The notes beneath the pieces were generated by a model that searched no databases, was not told where the DNA came from, and was given only the letters and a program-made list of their open reading frames with translations. This document shows positions 44,220-53,364 of a stretch of DNA of 64,000 nucleotides, one piece after another. The translations under genes and the position numbers were made by a program. Numbering within the stretch: the stretch's first letter is position 1; each line of letters starts with the position of its first letter. The stretch comes from Pseudomonas guariconensis. GTDB taxonomy: Bacteria > Pseudomonadota > Gammaproteobacteria > Pseudomonadales > Pseudomonadaceae. The stretch lies in NCBI RefSeq assembly GCF_024127895.1, contig NZ_JAMYBK010000017.1:1-64000 (forward strand), written 5' to 3'.

Positions 44220-45170
44220 ATGTCAGTCTTCACCCCTGTGACCCGGCCTGAGCTGGAAACCTTTCTGGCGCCCTACGAATTGGGCCGTTTGCTCGACTTC
44301 CAGGGCATCGCCGCCGGCACCGAGAACAGCAATTTCTTCATCAGCCTGGAGCAGGGGGAGTTCGTCCTGACGCTGGTCGAACGGGGGCCGGTCGAGGACC
44401 TGCCGTTCTTCATCGAATTGCTCGACGTGCTGCACGATGCCGACATGCCGGTGCCCTACGCCCTGCGCGACCGCGACGGCAACGCCCTGCGCGAGCTGTG
44501 CGGCAAGCCGGCGCTGCTGCAGCCACGCCTGTCGGGCAAGCACATCAAGGCGCCGAACAGCCAGCATTGCGCCCAGGTCGGCGAATTGCTCGCGCATATC
44601 CACCTGGCGACCCGCGAACGCATCATCGAACGCCGCACCGACCGTGGCCTGGACTGGATGCTCGCGGCCGGCGCCGAGCTGATGCCAGGGCTGGATGCCC
44701 GGCAGGGCCAGCTGCTACGCGCGGCGTTGGACGAGATCGCCGCGCACAAGGCGCAGATCCTCGCCTTGCCACGGGCCAACCTGCATGCCGACCTGTTCCG
44801 CGACAACGTGATGTTCGAGGGGACCCACCTGACGGGGGTGATCGATTTCTACAACGCCTGTTCCGGGCCGATGCTGTATGACATCGCCATTACCGTGAAC
44901 GACTGGTGCTGCGACGAGGCCGGTGGCATCGACCTGCCCCGCGCCCAGGCGTTGCTGGGCGCCTACGCGGCGCTGCGGCCATTCACCGCGGCCGAAGCCG
45001 AACTGTGGCCGATGATGCTGCGCGTGGGTTGCGTGCGTTTCTGGCTGTCGCGCCTGATCGCCGCGCAGGCGTTCGCCGGGATGGACGTGATGATCCACGA
45101 CCCGAGCGAGTTCGAGGTGCGCCTGGCGCAGCGTCAGCAGGTGGCGCTGAGCCTGCCGTTCGCCCTCTGA
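44220..45170 (+). CDS. thrB: homoserine kinase (ThrB, choline-kinase-like fold)
   Basis: The 316-residue protein is the Pseudomonas-type homoserine kinase, unrelated to the GHMP-family E. coli ThrB. It shows the aminoglycoside/choline-kinase pattern: GIAAGTENSNFFI near the N terminus, FVLTLVERG (Lys/Glu region), the catalytic segment NLHADLFRDNVMF (about 187-199) and GVIDFYNACSGPMLYDIAI with the metal-binding Asp. It makes O-phosphohomoserine in threonine synthesis. No clear ribosome binding site precedes the ATG. Confidence 0.94.
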   Translation: MSVFTPVTRPELETFLAPYELGRLLDFQGIAAGTENSNFFISLEQGEFVLTLVERGPVEDLPFFIELLDVLHDADMPVPYALRDRDGNALRELCGKPALLQPRLSGKHIKAPNSQHCAQVGELLAHIHLATRERIIERRTDRGLDWMLAAGAELMPGLDARQGQLLRAALDEIAAHKAQILALPRANLHADLFRDNVMFEGTHLTGVIDFYNACSGPMLYDIAITVNDWCCDEAGGIDLPRAQALLGAYAALRPFTAAEAELWPMMLRVGCVRFWLSRLIAAQAFAGMDVMIHDPSEFEVRLAQRQQVALSLPFAL

Positions 45171-45180
45171 TCCGGCGGGG

Positions 45181-45212
45181 CCGTCTTCGCGGGCAAGCCC
45201 GCTCCCACAGGG
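45181..45212. repeat. REP element, CGCGGGCAAGCCCGC type
   Basis: CTTCGCGGGCAAGCCCGCTCCCACAGGG-type REP, a variant with CGCGGGC arms, follows the thrB stop. It is the only copy of this subtype that I located in full. Confidence 0.75.
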
Positions 45213-45241
45213 ATCGCGATGGCCTTGCAGGCTGCGAACAA

Positions 45242-45270
45242 GCTGTGGGGCCGCTGTGCGGCCCCACAGC
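45242..45270. terminator. strong hairpin between convergent thrB and znuA
   Basis: GCTGTGGGGCCGC (45242-45254) and GCGGCCCCACAGC (45258-45270) form a perfect 13-bp stem with a TGT loop between the two convergent genes. There is no T-run on either side, so termination is likely but not certain. Confidence 0.55.
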
Positions 45271-45281
45271 CCGCACCGGCC

Positions 45282-46193
45282 CTAGAGCTGCTCCAGGCAC
45301 CCCGCCAGGTCATTGCCCAGCTTCTCCAGCAACCGCTCATAGCCCTTGGCATCCACCGGGTCGGTGCCTCCCAGGGCATCCAGTTCCGCCAGCCGCACCG
45401 GCAGCCCGGCCGTCAGGGTCTCGGCCAAACGCGGGCGCAGCGGCGGTTCGCTGAACACGCAGGTCTTGCCCACCGCCTGCAGGCGTTTGCGCATCGCCGC
45501 CACATGCTGCGCACCCGGCTGCACTTCGGAAGCCACGCTGAACACGCCGGTGTGCTTGAGGCCATAGGCCGCCTCGAAGTAGTCGAACGCCTCGTGGAAC
45601 ACGAAGTAAGGCTTGCTCGCGATCCCCGCCACGCGCGCCTTGATGCGCGCATCCAGGGCATCCAGGCGTGCATCGAAGGCCTTCAGGTTGGCCTGGTAGC
45701 GGGCGGCATTGGCCGGGTCGACCGCGGCCAGGTCACTGGCCATCTTCGCCGCGATCACCCGGGCGTTGGCCGACGACAGCCACAGGTGCGCATCGAGGCT
45801 CCCCGGGCGGTGGTCATGGTCGTGATCGTCGTGGTCTTCTTCATGCTCATGGGAATGGCTGTCTTCGCCGAAATGGCGCAGTTGCATGCCTGGCAGCGAC
45901 TGCACGGCGACGGTCGGCTTGCCACGGCTGCCCAGCACGCGGGGTAGGAAGCCTTCCATGTCTGGGCCGATCCAGTACAGAAGGTCGGCCTCGGCCACCC
46001 GCCGCACATCGGACGGCCGCAGGGCGTAGTGATGCGGCGAGGCGCCCGGCGGCAGCAACACATCCGGGCTGCCGGTACCGTCCTGGACGGCCGCGGCGAT
46101 CTGCTGCAGGGGCTTGATGCTGGTCAGCACGCGCACGTCGGCCTGGGCCGAAAAGGCGATGAACGCGACAAAAAGGGCAAGGAATCGGGACAC
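45282..46193 (-). CDS. znuA: zinc ABC transporter substrate-binding protein ZnuA
   Basis: The 303-residue periplasmic protein of cluster A-I has a signal peptide (to about residue 17, FIAFSAQA). It has a His/Asp/Glu-rich loop (HSHEHEEDHDDHDHDH, about residues 112-127) as in ZnuA, and zinc ligands in PPGASPHHYALRP, SLDAHLWLS and YFVFHEAFDYF. Start is GTG 46193 (MSRFLALFVAF); no in-frame ATG is at the right place. It is divergent from zur with 66 bp between, where the Zur box lies. Confidence 0.92.
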   Translation of the reverse strand: MSRFLALFVAFIAFSAQADVRVLTSIKPLQQIAAAVQDGTGSPDVLLPPGASPHHYALRPSDVRRVAEADLLYWIGPDMEGFLPRVLGSRGKPTVAVQSLPGMQLRHFGEDSHSHEHEEDHDDHDHDHRPGSLDAHLWLSSANARVIAAKMASDLAAVDPANAARYQANLKAFDARLDALDARIKARVAGIASKPYFVFHEAFDYFEAAYGLKHTGVFSVASEVQPGAQHVAAMRKRLQAVGKTCVFSEPPLRPRLAETLTAGLPVRLAELDALGGTDPVDAKGYERLLEKLGNDLAGCLEQL

Positions 46194-46220
46194 GATGAAT
46201 ACTCGACGGCTCAGAAACGA

Positions 46221-46235
46221 GTAACATAATAACGT
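46221..46235. promoter_or_regulatory. candidate Zur box in the znuA/zur intergenic region
   Basis: GTAACATAATAACGT lies in the 66-bp divergent gap and resembles half-sites of the Zur consensus (GTTATANNATAAC). It is imperfect. Its place between znuA and zur-znuCB suits zinc repression of both directions. Confidence 0.5.
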
Positions 46236-46259
46236 CTCTATCCAGAACCGTCGCCGCCC

Positions 46260-46745
46260 ATGTCCATCACGCCGCTGGCCCACCGTCCCCACGATCACTC
46301 CCATTGCGTGCACAGCGCCCTGGCCGAAGCCGATGCCCTGTGCACGCGCCAGGGCCTGCGCCTGACCGCCCTGCGCCGCCGTGTGCTGGAACTGGTCTGG
46401 CAGAGCCACAAGCCGCTGGGCGCCTATGACATCCTCGCCGTGCTCAGCGAGCAGGACGGCCGCCGCGCCGCCCCGCCGACCGTGTACCGCGCCCTGGACT
46501 TCCTCCTGGAAAACGGCCTGGTGCACCGCATCGCCTCGCTCAACGCCTTCATCGGCTGCAGCCACCCCGAGCACGCGCACCAGGGCCAGTTCCTGATCTG
46601 CCGCGAATGCCACGTGGCCATCGAACTGGAGCAAGACAGCATCAGCGACGCCATCGTCACCAGCGCCAAGGGCGTCGGTTTCAGCGTCGAGTCGCAGACC
46701 GTGGAAGTAGTCGGCCTGTGCAGCAACTGCCGGGGCACGCCATGA
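46260..46745 (+). CDS. zur: Fur-family zinc uptake regulator Zur
   Basis: The 161-residue repressor has the Fur DNA-binding helix (GLRLTALRRRVLELVW and APPTVYRALDFLLENGLVHRI) and the metal sites ICRECHVAIEL and the C-terminal LCSNCRG with structural zinc cysteines. The N-terminal SITPLAHRPHDHSHCVHS is His-rich. It represses znuA and its own operon when zinc is plentiful. Its TGA overlaps the znuC ATG. Confidence 0.93.
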   Translation: MSITPLAHRPHDHSHCVHSALAEADALCTRQGLRLTALRRRVLELVWQSHKPLGAYDILAVLSEQDGRRAAPPTVYRALDFLLENGLVHRIASLNAFIGCSHPEHAHQGQFLICRECHVAIELEQDSISDAIVTSAKGVGFSVESQTVEVVGLCSNCRGTP

Positions 46746-47515
46746 GCGACGCGCTGATCCGCCTCGAACAGGTCGGGGTCACCTTCGCCGGCGAGGCGGT
46801 GCTCGACAGCATCGACCTGTCGGTCGCCCCCGGCCAGATCGTCACCCTGATCGGCCCCAACGGCGCCGGCAAGACCACCCTGGTGCGCACCGTGCTCGGC
46901 CTGCTCAAGCCGCACCGGGGCAAGGTCTGGCGCAAGCCACGGCTGCGCATCGGCTACATGCCGCAGAAGATCCAGGTGGATGCGACCCTGCCCCTGTCGG
47001 TGCTGCGTTTCCTGCGCCTGGTGCCTGGCGTGGACCGTGCCGCGGCGCTGGCTGCGCTGCAGGAGGTCGGTGCCGAGCAGGTGATCGACAATCCGATCCA
47101 GACCATCTCCGGCGGCGAGATGCAGCGTGTGCTGCTGGCCCGGGCACTGCTGCGCGAGCCACAGCTGCTGGTGCTCGACGAGCCGGTGCAGGGAGTCGAC
47201 GTGGCCGGCCAGGCCGAGCTCTACAGCCTGATCACCCGCCTGCGCGACCGCCACGGCTGCGGCGTGCTGATGGTTTCCCACGACCTGCACCTGGTGATGA
47301 GCACCACCGACCAGGTGGTCTGCCTCAACCGCCACGTGTGCTGTTCGGGCCATCCGGAGCAAGTCAGCGGCGATCCGGCGTTCGTCGAACTGTTCGGCCA
47401 GAACGCGCCGAGCCTGGCCATCTACCACCACCATCACGATCACCGCCACGACCTGCACGGCTCGGTGATCGCCCCAGGCCCCCATGTCCACGGAGAACAC
47501 TGCAAGCATGGCTGA
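46742..47515 (+). CDS. znuC: zinc ABC transporter ATP-binding protein ZnuC
   Basis: The 257-residue ATPase has Walker A GPNGAGKTTLV (about residue 37), the signature ISGGEMQRVLLARAL, Walker B LLVLDEPVQGVD and the switch MVSHDLH. The C terminus is His-rich (IYHHHHDHRHD), common in ZnuC. ATGA overlap couples it to zur, and it overlaps znuB by 8 bp. Confidence 0.94.
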   Translation: MSDALIRLEQVGVTFAGEAVLDSIDLSVAPGQIVTLIGPNGAGKTTLVRTVLGLLKPHRGKVWRKPRLRIGYMPQKIQVDATLPLSVLRFLRLVPGVDRAAALAALQEVGAEQVIDNPIQTISGGEMQRVLLARALLREPQLLVLDEPVQGVDVAGQAELYSLITRLRDRHGCGVLMVSHDLHLVMSTTDQVVCLNRHVCCSGHPEQVSGDPAFVELFGQNAPSLAIYHHHHDHRHDLHGSVIAPGPHVHGEHCKHG

Positions 47516-48290
47516 CTTTCTTCTCTACGCCCTGCTTGCAGGCCTGGCCCTGGCGGTGGTGGCCGGGCCCCTGGGTTCCTTCGTGGTCTGGCGGCGCATG
47601 GCCTATTTCGGCGATACCCTGTCCCATGCCGCGTTGCTCGGCGTGGCCCTGGGCCTGGCCCTGGACATCAGCCCCGCCCTGGCGGTGACCGTCGGTTGCC
47701 TGCTGCTGGCGATCCTCCTGGTGACCCTGCAGCAACGCCAGCCACTGGCCTCCGACACCCTGCTCGGCATCCTCGCCCCCAGCACCTTGTCCCTGGGCCT
47801 GGTGGCGCTGAGCTTCATGCGCGACGTGCGCATCGACCTGATGGCCTACCTGTTCGGCGACCTGTTGGCCATCAGCCCCACGGACCTGACCTGGATCCTC
47901 GGCGGCAGCGTGCTGGTGTTGTTGCTGCTCGGCGCCCTGTGGCGGCCGCTGCTGGCGATCACCGTGCACGAGGAGCTGGCGATGGTCGAGGGCCTGCCGG
48001 TGGCGGGCCTGCGCCTGGCGCTGATGCTGCTGATCGCGGTGGTCATCGCCGTGGCCATGAAGATCGTCGGCGTGCTGCTGATCACCTCGCTGCTGATCAT
48101 TCCCGCCGCCGCGGCACAGCGTCACGCCCGCTCGCCGGAGCAAATGGCCCTGGGCGCCAGTTTGCTGGGCGTGGCGGCGGTTTGCAGCGGCCTGGCCCTG
48201 TCCTGGTTCAAGGACACCCCGGCCGGCCCATCGATCGTGGTCTGTGCCGCGGTGCTATTCTTGCTGAGCCTGGCGTTGCCAAAGCGCTGA
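47508..48290 (+). CDS. znuB: zinc ABC transporter permease ZnuB
   Basis: The 260-residue inner-membrane permease of the ABC-3 family has about seven helices, with the family motif GLALAVVAGPLGSFVVWRRMAYFGDTLSHAAL near the N terminus. Start ATG 47508 (MADFLLYALLAG) overlaps the znuC stop by 8 bp; a longer upstream frame reads through znuC. It completes the ZnuABC importer. Confidence 0.93.
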   Translation: MADFLLYALLAGLALAVVAGPLGSFVVWRRMAYFGDTLSHAALLGVALGLALDISPALAVTVGCLLLAILLVTLQQRQPLASDTLLGILAPSTLSLGLVALSFMRDVRIDLMAYLFGDLLAISPTDLTWILGGSVLVLLLLGALWRPLLAITVHEELAMVEGLPVAGLRLALMLLIAVVIAVAMKIVGVLLITSLLIIPAAAAQRHARSPEQMALGASLLGVAAVCSGLALSWFKDTPAGPSIVVCAAVLFLLSLALPKR

Positions 48291-48294
48291 GTTA

Positions 48295-48318
48295 CAGGGT
48301 GTGCGCTGGCGCACCCTG
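48295..48318 (+). terminator. hairpin after the zur-znuCB operon
   Basis: CAGGGTGTGC (48295-48304) and GCGCACCCTG (48309-48318) form a 10-bp stem with one wobble and a GCTG loop, 5 bp after the znuB stop. CCTTTTCCCC follows, a weak T-tract. Confidence 0.55.
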
Positions 48319-48417
48319 CAACCTTTTCCCCTGTAAAGGGTCTGTAAGACGTGTTTTCGAGCGCGCGCACCTGGGTGTAGACTTGCTCGCTTTTTGCGCA
48401 AATAGAGAGTCGCAGGA

Positions 48418-49125
48418 ATGAAGCCGTTCGTCTCCCGTTATCTGCTTGTTGCCGCGTTTTCCCTGTTCCTGGCTGCCTGTTCCGGCACGCCGGCCGAACA
48501 GTCGGCCGCGCCTGCCCAGCCAGATGCCTGGCAGCAGTTGCAGCAGAGCATCACCAGCAACGAACTGGCCACGGCCGAAGACCAGCTGGCCGCCCTGCAG
48601 GCCCAGTCGCCCGACGACGCACGCCTGGAGCAGTACCAGCGACAGCTCGCCGAGGCCTACCTGCAGCGCAGCCAGATCGTCCTGCAGAAGGGTGACGTCA
48701 ATGCCGCCGCCACGGCCCTGGCCCGCGCCCGCGCGCTGATGCCCCAGGCGCCGGCGCTGACCGGCGGCGATGCCGTGGCCCAGGCGCGCAAGGCCGAGCT
48801 GGAAAAGGCCGAGGCCGCGCTCAAGGCCGCCGAGGCCAGGCCCAAGGCACGGCTGATCGACCCCACCGCGCCGAATACCGTCGTGGCGCTGAAGACCACG
48901 GATATCCGTGCCATGCGCCGGCAGCTCGATGACATCGCTGCCGACGTGGTGAACTACCAGTGCGAGGTGGTGTTCCAGGTCCCGCGCACCCAGGATGCGC
49001 CCTGGCTCAAGACCCTGCTGGAAAAGCGCGTGCGCAAGCTCGACGAAGGGTTCGCGCTGAAACAACGGCATGAGATCCAGCGCTCGCTGCCGGCGCAGGT
49101 GGTGTTGGTGCCGCATCGGCCTTGA
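48418..49125 (+). CDS. conserved Pseudomonas lipoprotein (PA5502-like)
   Basis: The 235-residue lipoprotein has lipobox LAAC with Cys21, then an Ala/Gln-rich helical region (about residues 30-130) that looks like TPR-type or coiled-coil packing, and a C-terminal globular part (DIRAMRRQLDDIAADVVNYQCEV). I recall a homologue at the same place, between znuB and metN, in P. aeruginosa. No function is assigned. It is preceded by 127 bp with the znuB hairpin. Confidence 0.8.
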   Translation: MKPFVSRYLLVAAFSLFLAACSGTPAEQSAAPAQPDAWQQLQQSITSNELATAEDQLAALQAQSPDDARLEQYQRQLAEAYLQRSQIVLQKGDVNAAATALARARALMPQAPALTGGDAVAQARKAELEKAEAALKAAEARPKARLIDPTAPNTVVALKTTDIRAMRRQLDDIAADVVNYQCEVVFQVPRTQDAPWLKTLLEKRVRKLDEGFALKQRHEIQRSLPAQVVLVPHRP

Positions 49126-49144
49126 GATCCTGGGGCCGCTTCGC

Positions 49145-49174
49145 GGCCCATCGCCGGCAAGCCGGCTCCCACAG
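49145..49174. repeat. REP element
   Basis: GCCCATCGCCGGCAAGCCGG-type REP with GGCTCCCACAGG tail lies between the lipoprotein and katE genes. A degenerate inverted partner (GAGCTTGCCAGCGATGAGC) follows near 49220. Confidence 0.8.
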
Positions 49175-49252
49175 GGTGCCGTGGTGCTCACAAAGCATGG
49201 GCCATGCGAGGACTCTGTGTGAGCTTGCCAGCGATGAGCTGCACAGCGCACC

Positions 49253-51397
49253 TTACGCAGGAATACCCTCGACTCCAGCCTCCCGCGCCCACACCCGGTG
49301 CTGCTCCAGCACCTTGACGAAGGCCGCCACCACTTTCTGATCATCCCCCAGTAGCAATCCCTCGTCCTCCTTGAGCCCCAGCCTGTCCAGCAAGGCCTTG
49401 GCGCCCCTGGCCAAGCCCATGGGCTTCAAATGCTTGTAGGCCTCGAGCAGGTAATGCTTGGCCACCCCACTCTCGCCCAGGGCATCCAGCGCCGCCTTGC
49501 CGGCTGGCACCCACAGCCCATCGATCATCACCGACGGCATCCCCTCCATCGACGCATCCACCGGCAACGGCTTGCCTTCGGCGGTCTTGACCGGCGCCGA
49601 AGTCGGCCCCAGCACCAAAATCCGTGCGCTCTCGGCCTCGAAGGCCTTGACCAGCCTGTCGACGCTGGCGCCTTCCACGCCATCGGCCACCAGCAGGACA
49701 ATCTTGCGCCCCTTGATGCCCACGCTGCCGGGATGGTTCATCTGGCTCAAGGCCGGTGACTGCGCCGGTTTCGAGCCCTTGACCTGCACGGTACCGGCCT
49801 TGGGTGCAGGCAGGCCCAGATTGGCCGCCACCGCCGCCGCCAGCCCAAGGTCGATATTGGCCAGGATCTCGTTGACCTCGCGTACACAGATCGCCTCGCG
49901 CTCCACCTTGCCCAGCTCGAAGCTGTAGGCCTTGACGATGTGCTGCTGTTCGTTGGGGCTCATGCTCTGGTAGAACAGCCGTGCCTGGGAGAAGTGGTCG
50001 CTGAAGGAGTCGCTGCGCTGGCGGATCTTGTGCGCATCGATACGCTCCTGGTAGCTCTCGAAACCGCCATCCTCCGGAGCCGGCGGTGTCTCCTTGGGCC
50101 AACCACCATCGATGGAGTTGGGCTCGTAGGAGGCACGTCCCTTGTCGAGGGTCATGCGGTGCATGGCATCGCGCTGGCTGCTGTGGTTGGGCACGATCGG
50201 CCGGTTGATGGGGATCTCATGGAAGTTCGGGCCACCGAGGCGGCTGAGCTGGGTGTCGGTGTAGGAGAACAACCGGCCCTGCAGCAGGGGGTCGTTGGTG
50301 AAGTCGATGCCCGGCACGATATGCCCGGGGCAAAAGGCGATCTGCTCGACTTCGGCGAAGAAGTTGTCCGGATTGCGATTGAGCACCATCTTGCCCAGCG
50401 GCGTCACCGGCACCAGTTCCTCGGGAATGATCTTGGTCGGGTCGAGCAGGTCGAAGTCGAAACGGTGCTCATCCGCCTCGGACACGATCTGCACCCCCAG
50501 TTCCCATTCCGGGTAGTCGCCGGTCTCGATGGCGTCCCACAGGTCACGGCGGTGGTAGTCGGTATCCTTGCCTGCCAGCTTCTGGGCTTCGTCCCACAGC
50601 ACCGAGTGCACGCCCTGGCGTGGTTTCCAGTGGAACTTCACCAGGCTGGCCACACCCTCGGCATTGATCAGGCGGAAGGTGTGCACGCCAAAGCCTTCCA
50701 TCATCCGCAAGCTGCGCGGGATGGCCCGGTCCGACATGGCCCACATGACCATGTGGGCCGACTCCGGCACCAGCGAGACGAAGTCCCAGAACGTATCGTG
50801 GGCCGAGCCACCGGTGGGGATCTCGTTGTGCGGCTCGGGTTTCACCGCGTGGACGAAGTCCGGGAACTTGATCGCATCCTGGATGAAGAACACCGGCATG
50901 TTGTTGCCCACCAGGTCAAAATTGCCCTCGTCGGTGTAGAACTTCACGGCAAAGCCGCGCACGTCGCGCACGGTGTCGCCAGAGCCGCGCGGGCCTTGCA
51001 CGGTGGAGAAACGCACGAAGACCGGCGTGATCTTCTCGGGGTCCTGGAGGAACCCGGCCTTGGTCAGTTGCGCATGGCAGCCGTAGCTCTGGAAGTAGCC
51101 ATGGGCGCCGGTGCCGCGGGCGTGGACGATACGCTCGGGGATACGCTCATGGTCGAAGTGGGTGATCTTCTCGCGCATGATGAAGTCTTCGAGCAGCGAG
51201 GGCCCCCGCGCACCGGCCTTGAGGGTGTTCTGGTTATCGGCGATCTTCACCCCCTGGTTGGTGCGCAAGGCCTGGCCGGTGGCGTCGCTGCGAAACGCCT
51301 CCAGGCTCTGCACCTTGGAATTGGTGTTGGCCCGGTCGGGGGTCGTGGTACCGGCGACCTGGCTTTCCCTGGGCATGTCCTTCTTCTTGCTGGGCAT
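49253..51397 (-). CDS. katE: large-subunit catalase HPII
   Basis: The 714-residue clade 2 monofunctional heme catalase has the catalytic His segment RIVHARGTGAHGYF, the Asn region DLVGNNMPVFFI, the proximal RLFSYTDTQLSRLGG heme-Tyr motif, and a C-terminal flavodoxin-like domain (about residues 570-714, IVLLVADGVEGASVDRL). The length is slightly below E. coli KatE (753). Start ATG 51397 follows GGAGAGCC. It detoxifies hydrogen peroxide, usually under RpoS control. Confidence 0.94.
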   Translation of the reverse strand: MPSKKKDMPRESQVAGTTTPDRANTNSKVQSLEAFRSDATGQALRTNQGVKIADNQNTLKAGARGPSLLEDFIMREKITHFDHERIPERIVHARGTGAHGYFQSYGCHAQLTKAGFLQDPEKITPVFVRFSTVQGPRGSGDTVRDVRGFAVKFYTDEGNFDLVGNNMPVFFIQDAIKFPDFVHAVKPEPHNEIPTGGSAHDTFWDFVSLVPESAHMVMWAMSDRAIPRSLRMMEGFGVHTFRLINAEGVASLVKFHWKPRQGVHSVLWDEAQKLAGKDTDYHRRDLWDAIETGDYPEWELGVQIVSEADEHRFDFDLLDPTKIIPEELVPVTPLGKMVLNRNPDNFFAEVEQIAFCPGHIVPGIDFTNDPLLQGRLFSYTDTQLSRLGGPNFHEIPINRPIVPNHSSQRDAMHRMTLDKGRASYEPNSIDGGWPKETPPAPEDGGFESYQERIDAHKIRQRSDSFSDHFSQARLFYQSMSPNEQQHIVKAYSFELGKVEREAICVREVNEILANIDLGLAAAVAANLGLPAPKAGTVQVKGSKPAQSPALSQMNHPGSVGIKGRKIVLLVADGVEGASVDRLVKAFEAESARILVLGPTSAPVKTAEGKPLPVDASMEGMPSVMIDGLWVPAGKAALDALGESGVAKHYLLEAYKHLKPMGLARGAKALLDRLGLKEDEGLLLGDDQKVVAAFVKVLEQHRVWAREAGVEGIPA

Positions 51398-51621
51398 GGT
51401 TCGGCTCTCCTTATCAGTCTCGAGCGGGCCCGTATCGGGCTTGTTCAACTAGTGACTGGAAGGCGTTCGCGAGCGTTCAATCGGGATTACCGGTTGTCGC
51501 GTTATGCCGGCCGGATTGGTTCATGACGAAATAAATGCTAAGAACAACTATGGGAAAAGGCTAAAATGCGCGCCCCGGCTAACCGCTGACCCTATTCCAT
51601 GCGCCCCACAAGGTTCGCTCA

Positions 51622-52629
51622 GTGATCGAGTTCCAACATGTCCACAAGACCTACCGTGTCGCCGGTAGGGATATCCCCGCCCTCAATCCGACCAGCCTGA
51701 CCATCGACAACGGCCAGGTGTTCGGCCTGATCGGGCATTCCGGCGCAGGCAAGAGCACCTTGCTGCGCCTGATCAACCGCCTCGAGGCCCCGAGCGGCGG
51801 CAAGATCATCGTCGACGGCGAGGACGTCACCGCCTTCGACGCCAACCAGCTGCGTCGCTTCCGCCAGCAGGTCGGGATGATCTTCCAGCACTTCAACCTG
51901 CTGGCCTCCAAGACCGTGGCCGACAACGTCGCCCTGCCGCTGACCCTGGCCGGCGAACTGTCGCGGGCCGAGATCGACCAGCGTGTCGCCGAACTGCTGG
52001 CCCGCGTCGGCCTGTCGGACCATGCCCGCAAGTACCCGGCCCAACTCTCCGGCGGCCAGAAGCAACGCGTGGGCATCGCCCGCGCCCTGTCGACCCGGCC
52101 GAAGATCCTGCTGTGCGACGAGGCCACCAGCGCCCTCGACCCGCAGACCACCGCGTCGGTGTTGCAACTGCTGGCCGAGATCAACCGCGAGCTGAAGCTG
52201 ACCATCGTGCTGATCACCCACGAGATGGACGTGATCCGCCGGGTCTGCGACCGCGTGGCGGTGATGGATGCCGGGCAGATCGTCGAACAAGGCCCGGTGG
52301 CCGATGTGTTCCTGCATCCGCAGCACCCGACCACCCGACGTTTCGTCCAGGAAGACGAGCAGGTCAACGAGAACGAGCAGCGCGACGACTTCGCCCACGT
52401 GCCCGGGCGCATCCTGCGCCTGACCTTCCAGGGCGAGGCCACGTACGCCCCGCTGCTGGGCACCGTGGCCCGCGAGACCGGCGTGGACTACAGCATCCTC
52501 GCCGGGCGTATCGACCGCATCAAGGACGTCCCCTATGGACAGCTGACCCTGGCCGTCACCGGTGGCGACATGGACGCGGCGTTCGAGCGCTTCAAGGCAG
52601 CGGATGTGCATATGGAGGTACTGCGTTGA
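51622..52629 (+). CDS. metN: D-/L-methionine ABC transporter ATP-binding protein MetN
   Basis: The 335-residue ATPase starts with GTG (MIEFQHVHKTYR). It has Walker A GHSGAGKSTLLRL, signature LSGGQKQRVGIARAL, Walker B ILLCDEATSALDPQT and the C-terminal NIL regulatory domain (about residues 260-335), which binds methionine to slow transport. It overlaps metI by one base (TGATG). A TAAAAT hexamer with a GC-rich start near 51561 may be its promoter. Confidence 0.95.
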   Translation: MIEFQHVHKTYRVAGRDIPALNPTSLTIDNGQVFGLIGHSGAGKSTLLRLINRLEAPSGGKIIVDGEDVTAFDANQLRRFRQQVGMIFQHFNLLASKTVADNVALPLTLAGELSRAEIDQRVAELLARVGLSDHARKYPAQLSGGQKQRVGIARALSTRPKILLCDEATSALDPQTTASVLQLLAEINRELKLTIVLITHEMDVIRRVCDRVAVMDAGQIVEQGPVADVFLHPQHPTTRRFVQEDEQVNENEQRDDFAHVPGRILRLTFQGEATYAPLLGTVARETGVDYSILAGRIDRIKDVPYGQLTLAVTGGDMDAAFERFKAADVHMEVLR

Positions 52630-53300
52630 TGGACGCCCTGAATTTCTTCGCCAACGTCGACTGGGCCGAGATCTGGCTGGCCAGCATCGACACCATGATC
52701 ATGCTGTTCGGCTCGCTGTTCTTCACCGTGCTGCTGGGCCTGCCATTGGGCGTGCTGCTGTTCCTCTGCGGCCCACGGCAGATGTTCGAGCAGCGGGGCG
52801 TGTACGCGCTGCTGTCGCTGATCGTCAACATCCTGCGCTCGCTGCCGTTCATCATCCTGCTGATCGTCATGATTCCGGTCACCGTGCTGATCACCGGCAC
52901 CTCGCTGGGCGTCGCCGGCGCCATCCCGCCGCTGGTGGTGGGTGCCACGCCGTTCTTCGCGCGCCTGGTGGAAACCGCCCTGCGCGAAGTGGACCGCGGC
53001 ATCATCGAGGCGACCCAGTCGATGGGCGCCACCACCCGCCAGATCATCATGAACGCGCTGTTGCCAGAGGCCCGGCCGGGCATCTTCGCGGCCATCACCG
53101 TCACCGCCATCACCCTGGTGTCGTACACCGCCATGGCCGGCGTGGTGGGCGCGGGCGGCCTGGGCGACCTGGCCATCCGCTTCGGCTACCAGCGCTTCCA
53201 GACCGACGTGATGGTGGTCACCGTGGTGCTCCTGCTGGTCCTGGTTCAAGTTCTGCAGAGCGTCGGCGACAAACTGGTCGTGCACTTTTCCCGTAAGTAA
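52629..53300 (+). CDS. metI: methionine ABC transporter permease MetI
   Basis: The 223-residue inner-membrane permease has five to six helices and the BPD_transp_1 EAA loop VETALREVDRGIIEATQSMGATTRQII. Its ATG overlaps the metN stop by one base. It partners MetN and MetQ. A 64-bp gap with GGGTCGGCCTGGCCGACCC (a hairpin near 53310) separates it from metQ, possibly tuning expression of the binding protein. Confidence 0.94.
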   Translation: MDALNFFANVDWAEIWLASIDTMIMLFGSLFFTVLLGLPLGVLLFLCGPRQMFEQRGVYALLSLIVNILRSLPFIILLIVMIPVTVLITGTSLGVAGAIPPLVVGATPFFARLVETALREVDRGIIEATQSMGATTRQIIMNALLPEARPGIFAAITVTAITLVSYTAMAGVVGAGGLGDLAIRFGYQRFQTDVMVVTVVLLLVLVQVLQSVGDKLVVHFSRK

Positions 53301-53364
53301 CCCCAATGGGGTCGGCCTGGCCGACCCGTTCGGGGGCCGTCGCGGCCCTCACAAGGAGTGATCG